Origin: Rubrivivax sp.
GTDB lineage: Bacteria; Pseudomonadota; Gammaproteobacteria; Burkholderiales; Burkholderiaceae_C
Length of the DNA: 54,996 bases
Reading direction: 5' to 3'
Assembly (NCBI GenBank): GCA_027491255.1
Contig: JAIXWM010000069.1
Location: forward strand, 1 to 54,996
A model generated the notes under the pieces. That model saw only the letters and a program-made list of their open reading frames with translations, was not told where the DNA came from and searched no databases. Each line of letters begins with the position of its first letter. Position 1 is the stretch's first letter. Both the position numbers and the translations under genes were made by a program. Below, in pieces: positions 42,958-53,546 of the stretch.

Positions 42958-44280
42958 TCAACCCGCCTTGAAGCTGGACTTCTTCAGCAGCGACTCGTAC
43001 TGCTGGCTCATGACGTAGCTCTGCACCTGGGCCCAGAAGTCCATGGTGACCACGACGATGATCAGCAGAGAGGTGCCACCGAAATAGAACGGAACGTTGT
43101 ACTGGAGAACGAGAAACTCCGGCAACAGGCAGACCAGCGTGATGTAGACAGCGCCCGCCAAGGTCAGGCGGGACAGGATGCGATCGATGTAGCGGGCAGT
43201 CTGATCCCCGGGTCGGATGCCAGGGATGAACGCACCGCCTTTTTTCAGGTTGTCAGCCGTTTCCCGGCTGTTGAAGACGAGGGCCGTGTAGAAGAAGCAG
43301 AAGAAGACGATCATCGCTGCGTACAGCAGCACATAGATTGGCTGACCGGGCTGCAGCAACGCAGAAGCATCCTTGAGGAGGCTCATGAAGCCCCCATCGG
43401 TCTGCCCGGTCGCAATCCAACCCACCGCCGTGGCCGGCAGCAGGATGATCGACGACGCGAAGATCGGCGGGATGACCCCCGACATGTTGAGCTTCAAGGG
43501 AAGATGTGACGACTGCCCGCCATACACCTTGTTGCCCACCTGCCGCTTGGCATAGTTCACCAGTATCTTGCGCTGACCGCGCTCGACGAAAACGACGGCA
43601 AATGTCACCAACACCACCAGCGCAATGATGATCATGCTGGCGATGATGCTCATCGCCCCCGTTCGGACCAATTCGAACAGCCCGCCAATCGCGCTTGGGA
43701 GGCCCGCAACGATGCCGGCGAAGATGAGGATGGAAATACCGTTGCCCAGGCCACGCTCGGTGATCTGCTCACCCAACCACATCAGGAACATGGTGCCGGC
43801 GACCAAGCTCACCACCGCTGTCATCCTGAAGCCGAACCCGGGGCTCAGCACCAGTCCAGGAGAGCCTTCGAGAGCCAGAGCGATGCCCAAGGACTGAAAG
43901 ATGGCCAGGCCCAAGGTGCCGTAGCGGGTGTACTGGGTGATCTTTCGCCTGCCAGCTTCGCCTTCCTTCTTCAAGGCCTCCAGGGAGGGCACGACGTAGG
44001 TCATCAACTGCATGATGATCGACGCCGAAATGTAGGGCATGATGCCCAGCGCGAAGACCGTGAAGCGTGACAACGCGCCACCGCTGAACATGTTGAACAG
44101 GTTCAGGATGCCGCCACTCTGGCTCTTGAACAGCTGTTCAAGCTGCCCCGGATCGATCCCCGGCACCGGAATGTGCGCTCCAAGCCGGTAGACCACGAGG
44201 GCCAGCACGAGAAAGACGAGCCTGCGCCGCAGGTCGCCGAACTTCCCGCTCTTGGCCAATGTGCTTGCGCTGGTCGCCAC
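42958..44280 (-). CDS. secY: Protein translocase subunit SecY
   Basis: 440 aa with ten membrane helices forming the Sec channel. Landmarks: [59 protein letters not shown], the loop with [20 protein letters not shown] and [24 protein letters not shown] start at 44280 is used. It is in the spc operon, 54 bp after rplO. Confidence 0.97.
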   Translation of the reverse strand: MATSASTLAKSGKFGDLRRRLVFLVLALVVYRLGAHIPVPGIDPGQLEQLFKSQSGGILNLFNMFSGGALSRFTVFALGIMPYISASIIMQLMTYVVPSLEALKKEGEAGRRKITQYTRYGTLGLAIFQSLGIALALEGSPGLVLSPGFGFRMTAVVSLVAGTMFLMWLGEQITERGLGNGISILIFAGIVAGLPSAIGGLFELVRTGAMSIIASMIIIALVVLVTFAVVFVERGQRKILVNYAKRQVGNKVYGGQSSHLPLKLNMSGVIPPIFASSIILLPATAVGWIATGQTDGGFMSLLKDASALLQPGQPIYVLLYAAMIVFFCFFYTALVFNSRETADNLKKGGAFIPGIRPGDQTARYIDRILSRLTLAGAVYITLVCLLPEFLVLQYNVPFYFGGTSLLIIVVVTMDFWAQVQSYVMSQQYESLLKKSSFKAG

Positions 44281-44334
44281 TTGCCTGCCGCCGATCGAAT
44301 GTTGCCTGAATCTGCCTGGTCAGCAACCAGCCGC

Positions 44335-44766
44335 TCAGGCCACGGCGCCGCCAGCGGCTTCGATCGCCGCCTTCGCGCCGCCCGTGACGCCCAGCCCCTT
44401 CACGGTGACCTTGCGCGCCAGTTCGCCAGACTTGATGACCTTGACCTGGCGGGCACGATGGCTCACGAGCCCGGCCTGCTTCAGCGCCAGCAGATCGACT
44501 TCGTCCAGGGCGAGCGCCTGCAGATCGCTCAACGTCACCTCGTCAGCAAACTTCAGTGCCGCGCTCTTGAAGCCACGCTTGGGCAAGCGTCGCTGCAGCG
44601 GCATCTGACCGCCTTCGAAGCCCACCTTGTGGAAGCCGCCCGCACGGGACTTCTGGCCTTTGTGACCACGGCCCGCCGTCTTGCCCAGACCGGAGCCGAT
44701 TCCGCGACCGACGCGGCGCTTGGCGTGCTTGGCACCTGCCGCCGGCTTGATGTTGTTCAGGTTCAT
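44335..44766 (-). CDS. rplO: 50S ribosomal protein L15
   Basis: 143 aa. [20 protein letters not shown] and the Gly/Arg-rich [20 protein letters not shown] and [16 protein letters not shown] are diagnostic. The ATG at 44766 overlaps the rpmD stop (TGATG); a GTG one codon upstream is possible. L15 is a late large-subunit assembly protein. Confidence 0.96.
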   Translation of the reverse strand: MNLNNIKPAAGAKHAKRRVGRGIGSGLGKTAGRGHKGQKSRAGGFHKVGFEGGQMPLQRRLPKRGFKSAALKFADEVTLSDLQALALDEVDLLALKQAGLVSHRARQVKVIKSGELARKVTVKGLGVTGGAKAAIEAAGGAVA

Positions 44767-44948
44767 CACAGCACCTTCACCAGGTACGACACCTTGTTGA
44801 CCATGCCACGCACAGCGGGCGTGTCCTCGAGGACCGACTCGCTGTTCATGCGCCGAAGTCCCAAGCCCGCAACCGTGGCACGGTGCGAGGCCTTGCAGCC
44901 GATGGGACTGCGGACGAGCTTGACCTTCAGGGTTTTCTTCTCAGACAT
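44766..44948 (-). CDS. rpmD: 50S ribosomal protein L30
   Basis: 60 aa: [20 protein letters not shown] and [20 protein letters not shown] match bacterial L30 exactly in length and motif. It lies between rpsE (21 bp) and rplO, overlapping the latter's start. Confidence 0.96.
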   Translation of the reverse strand: MSEKKTLKVKLVRSPIGCKASHRATVAGLGLRRMNSESVLEDTPAVRGMVNKVSYLVKVL

Positions 44949-44969
44949 CGCTGTTCTCCGGGCGCTGCG

Positions 44970-45488
44970 TCAGTTGAACAGTTCTTCAACCGTCTTGCCA
45001 CGCTTGGCCGCTACCTCACCAGCCGTCGTCGAGCGCTTCAACGCGTCGAGCGTGGCCCGCACCATGTTGTAGGGGTTGGTCGAGCCATGGCTCTTGGCCA
45101 CGATGTCGGTCACACCCATGACTTCGAAGACCGCCCGCATCGGACCGCCCGCGATGATGCCCGTACCGGCAGGTGCCGGGGCCATCAGCACACGCGAGGC
45201 ACCGTGCTCGCCCTCGACATTGTGGTGGATCGAACCGTTCTTCAATGCGACCTTGAACATGCCGCGGCGAGCGGCTTCCATCGCCTTCTGCACGGCCACC
45301 GGCACTTCGCGCGCCTTGCCCTTGCCCATGCCGATCCGGCCGTCGCCGTCGCCCACGACCGTCAGCGCCGCGAATCCAAGGATGCGACCGCCCTTGACGA
45401 CCTTGGTGACGCGGTTGACCGCGATCATCTTTTCCTTCAGGCCGTCGTCACGTCCTTCATCGGCCACACGGGGTTGAAACTTCGCCAT
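44970..45488 (-). CDS. rpsE: 30S ribosomal protein S5
   Basis: 172 aa. Typical: [40 protein letters not shown], and [21 protein letters not shown]5 helps mRNA entry and decoding accuracy. It lies 30 bp after rplR. Confidence 0.97.
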   Translation of the reverse strand: MAKFQPRVADEGRDDGLKEKMIAVNRVTKVVKGGRILGFAALTVVGDGDGRIGMGKGKAREVPVAVQKAMEAARRGMFKVALKNGSIHHNVEGEHGASRVLMAPAPAGTGIIAGGPMRAVFEVMGVTDIVAKSHGSTNPYNMVRATLDALKRSTTAGEVAAKRGKTVEELFN

Positions 45489-45518
45489 GATGTGAATTCC
45501 TTCGCTGCCCAGCGGGCC

Positions 45519-45875
45519 TCAGAACTGCAGCCCCGCCTCGCGGGCCGCCTCTGCCAGCGCCTTGACGCGGCCGTGGTAGGCGAAGCCGGCGCGGTCGAAC
45601 GCGACCTTTTCGATCCCCGCATCCCGAGCCTTCTCGGCGATGCGCCGCCCGACAGCCGATGCGGCATCCGCGTTGCCCCCGTTCGGCGTCTCTGCACGAA
45701 CGGACTTTTCTGCGGTGGACGCGCTCACCAGCACCTTGGAGCCATCGCCCGAAACGATGCTCGCATAGATGTGCAGGTTCGAGCGGAAGACCGTCAGGCG
45801 CGCCACGCCCTGCGTGGCAATGCGGGCCCGGGTCTGGCGGGCGCGGCGCAGGCGCTGTTCTTTCTTGTTCAGCAT
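45519..45875 (-). CDS. rplR: 50S ribosomal protein L18
   Basis: 118 aa: [40 protein letters not shown] and [21 protein letters not shown]18 binds 5S rRNA. An AAGGAG site precedes the ATG; 11 bp after rplF. Confidence 0.97.
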   Translation of the reverse strand: MLNKKEQRLRRARQTRARIATQGVARLTVFRSNLHIYASIVSGDGSKVLVSASTAEKSVRAETPNGGNADAASAVGRRIAEKARDAGIEKVAFDRAGFAYHGRVKALAEAAREAGLQF

Positions 45876-45886
45876 CTGGACGCTCC

Positions 45887-46420
45887 TTACTTCTTCTTCG
45901 TTTCCTTGAGGGACACGGTCTCATCAGAATAGCGAATGCCCTTGCCCTTGTAAGGCTCAGGCGGACGGATCGCGCGCACTTCGGCTGCGATCTGGCCGAC
46001 GACCTGACGGTCGGCGCCCTTGATGAGAATCTCGGTCTGGGTGGGGCACTCGACCTTGATGCCGGCTGGCATTTCCTTCACGACCGGGTGGGAGAACCCG
46101 ATCTGCAGGTTGAGCTTTCCGCCCTGTGCCTGGGCTCGGAAGCCCACTCCGACGAGGTTGAGCTTCTTCTCGAAACCCTTGCCCACGCCGTTGATCATGT
46201 TGGCAATGAGCGCACGCATCGTGCCGCTCATCGCGTTGGCCTCCGCACTGTCGTTGGCAGGCGTCAGCTTGACGGCGCCGCCGTCAAGTCGTACCGCCAC
46301 CAAGGGATGGGTAGGCCGAGCCAAGGTGCCGTTGGCCCCCTTGACGCTGATCTGGTCGGTCGTGATGTTCACGTCCACGCCTTGCGGGACGGCGACCGGC
46401 ATCTTTCCAACGCGCGACAT
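45887..46420 (-). CDS. rplF: 50S ribosomal protein L6
   Basis: 177 aa: [20 protein letters not shown], the [20 protein letters not shown] block and the end [18 protein letters not shown] with a basic tail. L6 lies near the factor-binding site of the large subunit. 13 bp after rpsH. Confidence 0.97.
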   Translation of the reverse strand: MSRVGKMPVAVPQGVDVNITTDQISVKGANGTLARPTHPLVAVRLDGGAVKLTPANDSAEANAMSGTMRALIANMINGVGKGFEKKLNLVGVGFRAQAQGGKLNLQIGFSHPVVKEMPAGIKVECPTQTEILIKGADRQVVGQIAAEVRAIRPPEPYKGKGIRYSDETVSLKETKKK

Positions 46421-46433
46421 CGTCGATCTCCTG

Positions 46434-46829
46434 TCAGGCCACGTAGCAGAGCACTTCGCCGCCCACGCCGGTCTGGCGGGCCTTGCGATCGGTCATCACG
46501 CCGCGAGGCGTGGTCACGATGGCCACGCCCAAACCGTTCATCACGTGCGGGATGGCATCACGCCCCTTGTACACGCGCAGGCCGGGCCGGCTGACGCGCT
46601 CGATGCGCTCGATCACCGGGCGCCCTGCGTAGTACTTCAACGCAATCTCGAGTTCGCTCTTGCCGGCGTCGACGCGCACGCGGAAGCTTTCGATGTAACC
46701 CTCGTCCTTCAGGACCTGGGCAATCGCGACCTTCAGCTTGGACGACGGCATCGTCACGACTGCCTTCTCGACGAGTTGCGCATTGCGGATGCGTGTCAGC
46801 ATGTCCGCGATGGGATCACTCATGCTCAT
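46434..46829 (-). CDS. rpsH: 30S ribosomal protein S8
   Basis: 131 aa: [20 protein letters not shown], the central [20 protein letters not shown] and the C-terminal [21 protein letters not shown]8 binds 16S rRNA and in E. coli represses the spc operon. 26 bp after rpsN. Confidence 0.97.
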   Translation of the reverse strand: MSMSDPIADMLTRIRNAQLVEKAVVTMPSSKLKVAIAQVLKDEGYIESFRVRVDAGKSELEIALKYYAGRPVIERIERVSRPGLRVYKGRDAIPHVMNGLGVAIVTTPRGVMTDRKARQTGVGGEVLCYVA

Positions 46830-46855
46830 TGGATGACTCCTGATCGGGCAGTGAC

Positions 46856-47161
46856 TTACCAGCTGGCCTTGACGACACCGGGGATGTCGCCCTTGAATGC
46901 CAGCTCGCGGATCTTGCTGCGCGCCAAACCGAACTTGCGAAACGTCCCGCGCGGACGGCCCGTGAGCTCACAACGATTACGCAAGCGCATCGGGTTGGCA
47001 TTGCGGGGCAGCTTCTGCAGCTCCAGGCGGGCTACATAGCGCTCCTCGTCGCTGCGCTTGGCGTCGCGCGCGACCTCCTGCAATTCAGCGTACTTGCGGG
47101 CGTGCTTGGCAACCAGCTTCTCGCGCTTGAGCTCGCGCTGCTTGAGGGATTTCTTGGCCAT
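46856..47161 (-). CDS. rpsN: 30S ribosomal protein S14
   Basis: 101 aa: [40 protein letters not shown] and the end [20 protein letters not shown]. It is the long form without a zinc Cys cluster, as in proteobacteria. 23 bp after rplE. Confidence 0.97.
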   Translation of the reverse strand: MAKKSLKQRELKREKLVAKHARKYAELQEVARDAKRSDEERYVARLELQKLPRNANPMRLRNRCELTGRPRGTFRKFGLARSKIRELAFKGDIPGVVKASW

Positions 47162-47184
47162 GGTGTTGTTGCGCTCGCTCTGCG

Positions 47185-47739
47185 TCAGTTCTTGAACGGG
47201 AACTTGAAGGCCGCGAGCAGCGCCTTGCACTCCTCGTCAGACTTGGCACTCGTCGTGATGCTGATGTTCATCCCGCGGATGGCATCGATCTTGTCGTAGT
47301 CGATTTCCGGGAAGATGATCTGCTCCTTCACGCCGATGTTGTAGTTCCCACGGCCATCGAACGAGCGACCGGAAATGCCCCGGAAGTCGCGCACACGCGG
47401 CAGGGCGATCGTGACGAAGCGATCGAGAAACTCGTACATCCGCACGCCACGCAGCGTGACCATGCAGCCGATGGGCACGCCCTCACGGATCTTGAAGCCG
47501 GCGATCGCCTTCTTGGATTTGGTGACCACTGCCTTCTGGCCGGAGATCTTGGTCAGGTCGCCGACGGCGTTTTCCATGACTTTCTTGTCCGAAACCGCCT
47601 CGCTGACACCCATGTTCAGCGTGATCTTGGTCAGGCGCGGCACCTGCATCGAAGAGGTGTAACCGAACTTCTTCATCAAGTCCGCCACAACCTTCTCTCG
47701 GTAGAAGGTCTGCAGACGCGCGCTTTGCTGTTGAGCCAT
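47185..47739 (-). CDS. rplE: 50S ribosomal protein L5
   Basis: 184 aa: [36 protein letters not shown] and [21 protein letters not shown]5 binds 5S rRNA and contacts the P-site tRNA. 28 bp after rplX. Confidence 0.97.
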   Translation of the reverse strand: MAQQQSARLQTFYREKVVADLMKKFGYTSSMQVPRLTKITLNMGVSEAVSDKKVMENAVGDLTKISGQKAVVTKSKKAIAGFKIREGVPIGCMVTLRGVRMYEFLDRFVTIALPRVRDFRGISGRSFDGRGNYNIGVKEQIIFPEIDYDKIDAIRGMNISITTSAKSDEECKALLAAFKFPFKN

Positions 47740-47767
47740 GTTGTCGCTTCCCGCGTTGCGCCTGGGC

Positions 47768-48085
47768 TCAGGCCTTGATCTGTTCGCCGCTGGACTTGTA
47801 GACCCGAACCCGGGTCTTGTCCGCGAGCAACTTGACGCCCACCCGGTCTGCCTTGCCTGTGGCCGGGTTGTAGATCGCCACGTTGGACTGGTGGATCGGC
47901 ATCGTCTTGTCGATCACGCCACCCGTCGTGCCCTTCATCGGGTTCGGCTTGACGTGCTTCTTGACCATGTTGACGCCCTCGACGACGACGCGCTCGTCGT
48001 CGACCCGCTGCGTCACGGTTCCGCGCTTGCCCTTGTCGCGCCCGGTCAGGACGATGACCTGGTCGCCTTTGCGTATCTTGTTCAT
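47768..48085 (-). CDS. rplX: 50S ribosomal protein L24
   Basis: 105 aa: [20 protein letters not shown] with the KOW-type motif, [20 protein letters not shown] and the end [13 protein letters not shown]. An early large-subunit assembly protein. 28 bp after rplN. Confidence 0.97.
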   Translation of the reverse strand: MNKIRKGDQVIVLTGRDKGKRGTVTQRVDDERVVVEGVNMVKKHVKPNPMKGTTGGVIDKTMPIHQSNVAIYNPATGKADRVGVKLLADKTRVRVYKSSGEQIKA

Positions 48086-48113
48086 GCTCGGTCCTTTCGC
48101 CGCTGCCGCCGCA

Positions 48114-48482
48114 TCAAAGAACTTCGGGCGCCAGCGACACGATCTTCATGAAGCGCTCACTGCGCAGTTCGCGCGTGACCGGCCCGAAGATGCGCGTGCC
48201 GATGGGCTCGAGCTTCGCGTTCAGCAACACGGCTGCATTGCCATCGAACTTCACCAAGGAGCCATCGGGTCGACGAACGCCCTTGGCGGTGCGAACGACA
48301 ACGGCGCTGTAGACCTCGCCCTTCTTCACCCGGCCGCGAGGCGCAGCTTCCTTGATGCTGACCTTGATGACGTCGCCGATGCCCGCGTAGCGACGCTTCG
48401 AGCCGCCGAGCACCTTGATGCACATGACGGACTTCGCGCCTGTGTTGTCCGCGACATCAAGCCGCGATTGCATTTGGATCAT
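48114..48482 (-). CDS. rplN: 50S ribosomal protein L14
   Basis: 122 aa: [40 protein letters not shown] and [21 protein letters not shown]14 sits at the intersubunit face. It is the first gene of the spc transcript here, with a predicted 5' leader of about 220 nt from the promoter at 48711-48740. Confidence 0.97.
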   Translation of the reverse strand: MIQMQSRLDVADNTGAKSVMCIKVLGGSKRRYAGIGDVIKVSIKEAAPRGRVKKGEVYSAVVVRTAKGVRRPDGSLVKFDGNAAVLLNAKLEPIGTRIFGPVTRELRSERFMKIVSLAPEVL

Positions 48483-48710
48483 TTTTCAGTCCCCAACTTG
48501 ACCCGGCGGCGCCTGCCCCTGCCGGGGCTGTACCGCCGTCGAATCAGTCTTGGGCCCGTCGGTCAGATCCAAGTCAATTGACTGGAGATCTTCGCGATTG
48601 GGCTGAGAAGGGCAGCCAGACGCCTTGCATCACAAGGCGATTGCGCTGCTCTGCGCGGTCCGCGAGGGCACGAAACACGCTGCTCCGTGCCGCCCGTGGA
48701 AAAGACGATG

Positions 48711-48740
48711 ATTATGCTTCGTTCAAATGCGGTCTGTCAA
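48711..48740 (-). promoter_or_regulatory. Strong sigma70-type promoter of the spc operon
   Basis: On the minus strand TTGACA (48735-48740) and CATAAT (48711-48716) are 18 bp apart, with a perfect -35 and five of six matches at -10. The -35 box overlaps the stop codon of the peroxiredoxin gene. The start would be near 48704, leaving a long leader before rplN. The leader contains a small hairpin CCTTG / CAAGG and a GCCCC / GGGGC stem. Confidence 0.75.
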
Positions 48741-49249
48741 GCGAGTGCTTTGATCTGGTCGAGGAGCACCTGGGCGCTACTGACCTCGAACTTGCCCGGG
48801 GCCTCGATGTTGAGCTTTTGCACCACGCCGTCGACGACGAACATCGAATGCCGGCACATACGCATGCCCATGCCATTGGCAGTACGGTCCAGGGTGAGCC
48901 CGGTGGCACGTGCGAATTCCGCGCTGCCGTCAGCCATCATCCTGACCTTGCCGGCCGTCTTTTGATCACGGGCCCACGCACCCATGACATAGGCATCGTT
49001 GACGGAGACACACCAGATCTCGTCGACACCAGCAGCCTTGAACTGGTCGGCGATTTCCACATACCCGGGGACATGCTTGGCTGAGCAGGTCGGCGTGAAA
49101 GCGCCGGGCAGTCCGAAGATCGCAATGCGCTTGCCAGCCACGGACTTCGTGACGTCGAAGGCGTTGTCGCCGATCGCGCAGCCGTTGCCCTCGACCTCGA
49201 TGAATTCACGCAGCGTTCCGCCAGGAAGGCGATCTCCAACTTTCAACAT
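48737..49249 (-). CDS. Peroxiredoxin (Prx5-like)
   Basis: 170 aa. It reduces peroxides through a cysteine. The peroxidatic site is FGLPGAFTPTCSAKHVPGYV (Cys55). The sequence after it (FKAAGVDEIWCVSVNDAYVM, WARDQ, FARATGLTLDR and MCRHSMFVVDGVV) is the Prx5/thioredoxin-fold pattern. The ATG at 49249 is preceded by a strong GAGGAGAT site (49255-49262). It lies between rpsQ and rplN, where E. coli has no gene, after a terminator and before a promoter, so it may be transcribed on its own or by read-through. Confidence 0.92.
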   Translation of the reverse strand: MLKVGDRLPGGTLREFIEVEGNGCAIGDNAFDVTKSVAGKRIAIFGLPGAFTPTCSAKHVPGYVEIADQFKAAGVDEIWCVSVNDAYVMGAWARDQKTAGKVRMMADGSAEFARATGLTLDRTANGMGMRMCRHSMFVVDGVVQKLNIEAPGKFEVSSAQVLLDQIKALA

Positions 49250-49312
49250 GGCGTATCTCCTCGTCAGCGCCAGCTTCGTGCCCGGACCATCCAGGCTGCT
49301 TGCGCACATGCC

Positions 49313-49354
49313 GACAACAACAAAGCCGGAAGCCAGTGTCCCGGCATTCCGGCT
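49313..49354 (-). terminator. Intrinsic terminator at the end of the S10 operon
   Basis: On the minus strand AGCCGGAA (49347-49354) pairs with TTCCGGCT (49324-49331), with a GCC/GGC extension inside, followed by TTGTTGTTG. It lies 45 bp after the rpsQ stop and before the peroxiredoxin gene. Confidence 0.75.
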
Positions 49355-49398
49355 CGAAAGCGCCGCAGGGCGTCAGCCCTCCCGCGCCCCAGCTTCAA

Positions 49399-49668
49399 TC
49401 AGACGATACGAGCCTTTTCGATCAGGCGCGTCACCGTCCAGGACTTGGTCTTGGAAATCGGCCGGCCCTCGGAGATCTCGACGATGTCGCCCAGTTTGTA
49501 CAGGCCCTGTTCATCATGAGCGTGGTACTTGCGCGAGCGGGCAACGATCTTGCCGTAAAGCTCGTGGGCACTGCGGCGCTCGACCAACACCGTGACGGTC
49601 TTGGATCGCTTATCGCTGACGACGCGGCCGGTCAGGGTGCGCGTGTTCGTGCTCGGTGCCTCGCTCAT
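49399..49668 (-). CDS. rpsQ: 30S ribosomal protein S17
   Basis: 89 aa: [40 protein letters not shown] and [20 protein letters not shown]. The start overlaps the rpmC stop by 4 bp (ATGA). Last gene of the S10 group before the terminator. Confidence 0.97.
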   Translation of the reverse strand: MSEAPSTNTRTLTGRVVSDKRSKTVTVLVERRSAHELYGKIVARSRKYHAHDEQGLYKLGDIVEISEGRPISKTKSWTVTRLIEKARIV

Positions 49669-49862
49669 TGGGCGCCTGCCTTCTTCTCGGCCAGGACGGT
49701 ACGGACCCGGGCGATGTCGCGCCGGATGCGCCCGAGCTGGGTATGGTTGGTCAATTGCTGGGTTGCCTTCTGCATGCGCAGGCCGAAATGGGCCTTGAGC
49801 AGTTCGGACACTTCCTTCTCGAGCGCAGCCACGTCCTTGGTGCGCAGTTCGGATGCCTTCAT
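49665..49862 (-). CDS. rpmC: 50S ribosomal protein L29
   Basis: 65 aa: [40 protein letters not shown] and [15 protein letters not shown]. Coiled helical protein at the tunnel exit. 12 bp after rplP. Confidence 0.97.
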   Translation of the reverse strand: MKASELRTKDVAALEKEVSELLKAHFGLRMQKATQQLTNHTQLGRIRRDIARVRTVLAEKKAGAQ

Positions 49863-49874
49863 ACGAACCTCCGT

Positions 49875-50291
49875 TCAGGTGCCAACCTGGCGAGCCACGA
49901 AGGTGCAGCTCAGCGGCAACTTCGCAGCGGCGAGGGTGAAGGCCTCGCGGGCCAGGGCCTCGGGGACGCCGTTGATCTCGTAGAGCACCTTGCCCGGCTG
50001 GATTTCGGCCACGTAGTACTCGGGATTGCCCTTGCCGTTGCCCATGCGGACTTCGGCAGGCTTCTGAGAGATCGGCTTGTCCGGGAAGATACGGATGAAG
50101 ATGCGACCGCCTCGCTTGATGTGACGCGAGATTGCGCGCCGCGCGGCTTCGATCTGGCGTGCCGTCAGCCGACCGCGCTCCGTCGCCTTGAGGCCGAACT
50201 CCCCGAATGACACGGCTGCGCCACGCGTGGCGATGCCGGTGTTGCGACCCTTCTGTTCCTTTCGGAACTTGCGGCGTGCAGGTTGCAGCAT
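49875..50291 (-). CDS. rplP: 50S ribosomal protein L16
   Basis: 138 aa: [40 protein letters not shown] and [21 protein letters not shown]16 lines the A-site side of the large subunit. It starts 2 bp after the rpsC stop. Confidence 0.97.
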   Translation of the reverse strand: MLQPARRKFRKEQKGRNTGIATRGAAVSFGEFGLKATERGRLTARQIEAARRAISRHIKRGGRIFIRIFPDKPISQKPAEVRMGNGKGNPEYYVAEIQPGKVLYEINGVPEALAREAFTLAAAKLPLSCTFVARQVGT

Positions 50292-50293
50292 GC

Positions 50294-51142
50294 TTACTCT
50301 CCTTTGCCCTCGGCCGCCGCCGGCGCCACGGCACGGCGCACGCGCTTGACAGCCGGCGTCTTCAGTCCATCGGTCGGCGGCGCAGCGTCTGCTCGAGGCG
50401 CACGGTCGCCACCAGGTCGGCCACGGCCACCAGGCGCACCAGGGCGCGGTCCGCGGCGCGCACGACGGTCATCCTGACCTTCGTCGGCCTTCGGAGCGCC
50501 GGGCGCCTCACCGCGACCGAGGTTGTCACCACGGTAGACCCAGACCTTCACACCAATCACGCCGTACGTGGTCTTGGCCTCGGAGAAGCCGTAATCGATG
50601 TCAGCCTTGAGAGTGTGCAAGGGCACACGGCCTTCGCGGTACCACTCGCAGCGCGCGATCTCGATTCCGTTGAGTCGTCCCGACGACATGATCTTGATGC
50701 CCTGGGCGCCCAGACGCATCGCGTTCTGCATCGCACGTTTCATGGCGCGGCGGAACATGATGCGCTTCTCGAGCTGCTGCGTGATCGAGTCTGCGATCAG
50801 CTGGGCATCGATCTCCGGCTTGCGGATTTCTTCGATGTTGACAGCCACAGGCACACCGAGGCGGCGGGCCAGTTCCGTCTTCAGGTTCTCGATGTCCTCG
50901 CCCTTCTTGCCGATCACGACGCCAGGCCGTGCCGAAAAGATGGTGATCCGCGCGTTCTTGGCAGGACGCTCGATGGTGATGCGAGACACGGCAGCGTTCT
51001 TCAGCTTCGCCTTGAGGTACTCGCGCACATCGAGGTCTTCAGCCAGCATCTTGCTGAAGTTGCGGTTGTTGGCAAACCAGCGCGACGCCCAGTTCCGGGT
51101 CACCGAGAGCCGGAAGCCGGTCGGATGGATTTTCTGTCCCAT
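50294..51142 (-). CDS. rpsC: 30S ribosomal protein S3
   Basis: 282 aa against about 233 in E. coli. [20 protein letters not shown], the KH-domain region [20 protein letters not shown] and [13 protein letters not shown] are typical. The last 70 or so residues are a charged Arg/Gly/Pro/Ala tail, probably disordered; similar tails occur in Burkholderiales S3 as I recall. S3 is at the mRNA entry tunnel. Confidence 0.97.
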   Translation of the reverse strand: MGQKIHPTGFRLSVTRNWASRWFANNRNFSKMLAEDLDVREYLKAKLKNAAVSRITIERPAKNARITIFSARPGVVIGKKGEDIENLKTELARRLGVPVAVNIEEIRKPEIDAQLIADSITQQLEKRIMFRRAMKRAMQNAMRLGAQGIKIMSSGRLNGIEIARCEWYREGRVPLHTLKADIDYGFSEAKTTYGVIGVKVWVYRGDNLGRGEAPGAPKADEGQDDRRARRGPRPGAPGGRGRPGGDRAPRADAAPPTDGLKTPAVKRVRRAVAPAAAEGKGE

Positions 51143-51157
51143 GGTGTTCGTGCGCCC

Positions 51158-51487
51158 TCAGTTGCCGACCGTCACATAGATGTGGCAGGTGCCCTTGCTG
51201 ATGCGGTTGCCGCGCCCCTTGGCGCGTGCGGAAAACCGCTTCAAGGTGGCGCCCTGCTCGACATGGATGGCCGTGACCTTCAGCTCGTCGATGTCGGCGC
51301 CGTCGTTGTGTTCGGCGTTGGCCACCGCCGATTCGAGCGCCTTCTTCACGATGCCAGCGGCCTTCTTCTGCGTGAAGTTCAGGATGTTCAGCGCCTGGTC
51401 GACCTTCTTGCCACGGATCAGGTCGGCGACGAGCCGACCCTTGTCCACAGACAGGCGAACACCGCGCACACTTGCTTTCGTTTCCAC
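51158..51487 (-). CDS. rplV: 50S ribosomal protein L22
   Basis: 109 aa with GTG start at 51487: [40 protein letters not shown] and [12 protein letters not shown]22 has the loop that lines the exit tunnel. The GTG gives the normal length; 11 bp after rpsS. Confidence 0.95.
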   Translation of the reverse strand: METKASVRGVRLSVDKGRLVADLIRGKKVDQALNILNFTQKKAAGIVKKALESAVANAEHNDGADIDELKVTAIHVEQGATLKRFSARAKGRGNRISKGTCHIYVTVGN

Positions 51488-51498
51488 GTCGGTGCCCC

Positions 51499-51774
51499 TT
51501 ACTTCTTCGCCTTCTTGTCGGCCGGATGGCCTTTGAAGACGCGGGTGAGCGCGAATTCGCCGAGCTTGTGACCCACCATCTGGTCGGTCACGTAGACGGG
51601 GACGTGCTGCTTGCCGTTGTGAACGGCGATCGTCAGCCCGATGAAGTCCGGCAGCACCGTGCTGCGGCGTGACCAGGTCTTGATCGGCTTCTTGTCCTTG
51701 ATGGCAACCGCTTTCTCGACCTTGGCCAGCAGGTGGTGGTCGACGAACGGGCCCTTCTTGAGAGAACGAGTCAT
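51499..51774 (-). CDS. rpsS: 30S ribosomal protein S19
   Basis: 91 aa: [40 protein letters not shown] and [21 protein letters not shown]19 sits in the head of the small subunit. 12 bp after rplB. Confidence 0.97.
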   Translation of the reverse strand: MTRSLKKGPFVDHHLLAKVEKAVAIKDKKPIKTWSRRSTVLPDFIGLTIAVHNGKQHVPVYVTDQMVGHKLGEFALTRVFKGHPADKKAKK

Positions 51775-51786
51775 TGCACGCTCCTC

Positions 51787-52611
51787 TTACTTCTTGCGGC
51801 GCGAGACGATCATCGTCTGCGTGCGCTTGTTGTTGCGGGTTCGGTAGCCCTTGGTCAGCGTGTTCCACGGCGACACAGGAGCGCGCGCCTCGCCGGTGCG
51901 GCCTTCGCCGCCACCGTGCGGGTGATCGACCGGGTTCATGGCCACACCGCGCACCGTCGGGCGGATGCCCTTCCAACGCCGAGCGCCAGCCTTGCCGTAC
52001 TGGCGGAGGTTGTGCTCTTCGTTGGCCACTTCACCGATGGTCGCGCGGCAGTCGATGTGTATCTTGCGAACCTCGCCCGATCGCAACCGCACCTGGGCGT
52101 ACGTGCTTTCACGCGCCATCAACGTGACTGCCGTTCCGGCAGACCGCGCAATCTGCGCACCCTTGCCCGGAAGCATTTCGACGCAATGGATCGTCGTGCC
52201 CACGGGAATGTTGCGGATGGGCAGCGTGTTGCCGGCCTTGATCGGCGCCTCGGCGCCGCTGAGCAGCGTTGCACCGGCCTCGACACCACGAGGAGCGATG
52301 ATGTAGCGGCGCTCTCCGTCGGCATAGCAAAGCAGGGCGATGTGGGCGCTGCGGTTCGGGTCGTACTCGATACGCTCGACCTTCGCCGGCACGCCGTCCT
52401 TGTTGCGGCGGAAATCGACGACGCGGTAGTGGTGCTTGTGACCCCCACCCTTGTGGCGCATCGTGATGTGGCCGTTGTTGTTTCGACCTGCCTTCTGCTT
52501 CTGCGGCTCGAGGAGGGAGGCCTCGGGCGCACCCTTGTGCAGGTGCGCGTGCACCACCTTCGTCACGGCCCGACGGCCGGGAGAGGTCGGCTTGACCTTG
52601 ATGACAGCCAT
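51787..52611 (-). CDS. rplB: 50S ribosomal protein L2
   Basis: 274 aa: [40 protein letters not shown] and the near-catalytic [21 protein letters not shown]2 is needed for subunit joining. Its ATG follows the rplW stop codon with no gap. Confidence 0.97.
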   Translation of the reverse strand: MAVIKVKPTSPGRRAVTKVVHAHLHKGAPEASLLEPQKQKAGRNNNGHITMRHKGGGHKHHYRVVDFRRNKDGVPAKVERIEYDPNRSAHIALLCYADGERRYIIAPRGVEAGATLLSGAEAPIKAGNTLPIRNIPVGTTIHCVEMLPGKGAQIARSAGTAVTLMARESTYAQVRLRSGEVRKIHIDCRATIGEVANEEHNLRQYGKAGARRWKGIRPTVRGVAMNPVDHPHGGGEGRTGEARAPVSPWNTLTKGYRTRNNKRTQTMIVSRRKK

Positions 52612-52929
52612 TTAAGCAGACTCCCCGGAGAAGTTGAGCTCCTGTCCCGGCTTGAGCGAGACGTAGGCCTTCTTGACGTGGTCACGCCGGCCCATCGTGC
52701 GACCGAAGCGCTTGGCCTTGCCCTTCTGCACCAGCGTGGAGACGGCGGCCACCTCGACCTTGAACATCAGCTCGACCGCGGCCTTGATCTCCGGCTTGGT
52801 CGCGCTGCGCAGCACCTTGAACAGCACCTGGTTCTGCTTCTCGCCAATGCGTGTGGCTTTCTCGGAGATGATCGGTGCCACCAGCACCTGGGCCAGACGG
52901 CCCTCATCGAATTTCTGTGGCGCGCTCAT
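52612..52929 (-). CDS. rplW: 50S ribosomal protein L23
   Basis: 105 aa: [40 protein letters not shown] and [21 protein letters not shown]23 is the docking site for trigger factor and SRP at the exit. Start overlaps the rplD stop by 4 bp. Confidence 0.97.
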   Translation of the reverse strand: MSAPQKFDEGRLAQVLVAPIISEKATRIGEKQNQVLFKVLRSATKPEIKAAVELMFKVEVAAVSTLVQKGKAKRFGRTMGRRDHVKKAYVSLKPGQELNFSGESA

Positions 52930-53546
52930 GCGTACATCTCCTTGAGCTGCTCGATCGCGCCCTTGGTCACCAGCACCTTCTTGAAGAACACCAGCGACAA
53001 GGGATCCGCATAACGAGGCTCGACAACGAGCACGTTGACAAGATTGCGCGAAGCCAGCGCAAGGTTGTCGTCGATCTGGTCGGCGATCACCAGGACGGAT
53101 TCCAACCCCATGGCCTTGAACTTCTGCGCCAGCAGCTTGGTCTTGGGCGCCTCGACAGAGAGCGACTCGACCACGGCGACACGCCCGTCACGCGCCAGTT
53201 GCGACAGGATGGAGGCCATCCCTGCGCGGTACATCTTCTTGTTGACCTTGTGCGAGAAATTCTCGTCAGGCCGGTTCGGGAAGATGCGACCACCGCCACG
53301 CCACAGCGGCGATGACGTCATGCCGGCTCGCGCGTTGCCCGTTCCCTTCTGGCGGAAAGGCTTCTTGGTCGAATGCTTGACTTCGCCGCGGTCGAGCTGC
53401 GCCCGGGTGCCCTGACGCGCGTTGGCTTGATACGCCACCACGATCTGGTGCACCAGAGCCTCGTTGTAGTCGCGCGCGAAGACCGTGTCAGGCGCATCGA
53501 CCTTGGCCGTGGCCTGGCCTTGTTCGTTCAGGAGCTCGAGCTGCAT
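52926..53546 (-). CDS. rplD: 50S ribosomal protein L4
   Basis: 206 aa: [20 protein letters not shown], the loop with [20 protein letters not shown] and [20 protein letters not shown]. In E. coli L4 also represses its own S10 operon. The ATG at 53546 overlaps the rplC stop (TGATG). Confidence 0.97.
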   Translation of the reverse strand: MQLELLNEQGQATAKVDAPDTVFARDYNEALVHQIVVAYQANARQGTRAQLDRGEVKHSTKKPFRQKGTGNARAGMTSSPLWRGGGRIFPNRPDENFSHKVNKKMYRAGMASILSQLARDGRVAVVESLSVEAPKTKLLAQKFKAMGLESVLVIADQIDDNLALASRNLVNVLVVEPRYADPLSLVFFKKVLVTKGAIEQLKEMYA

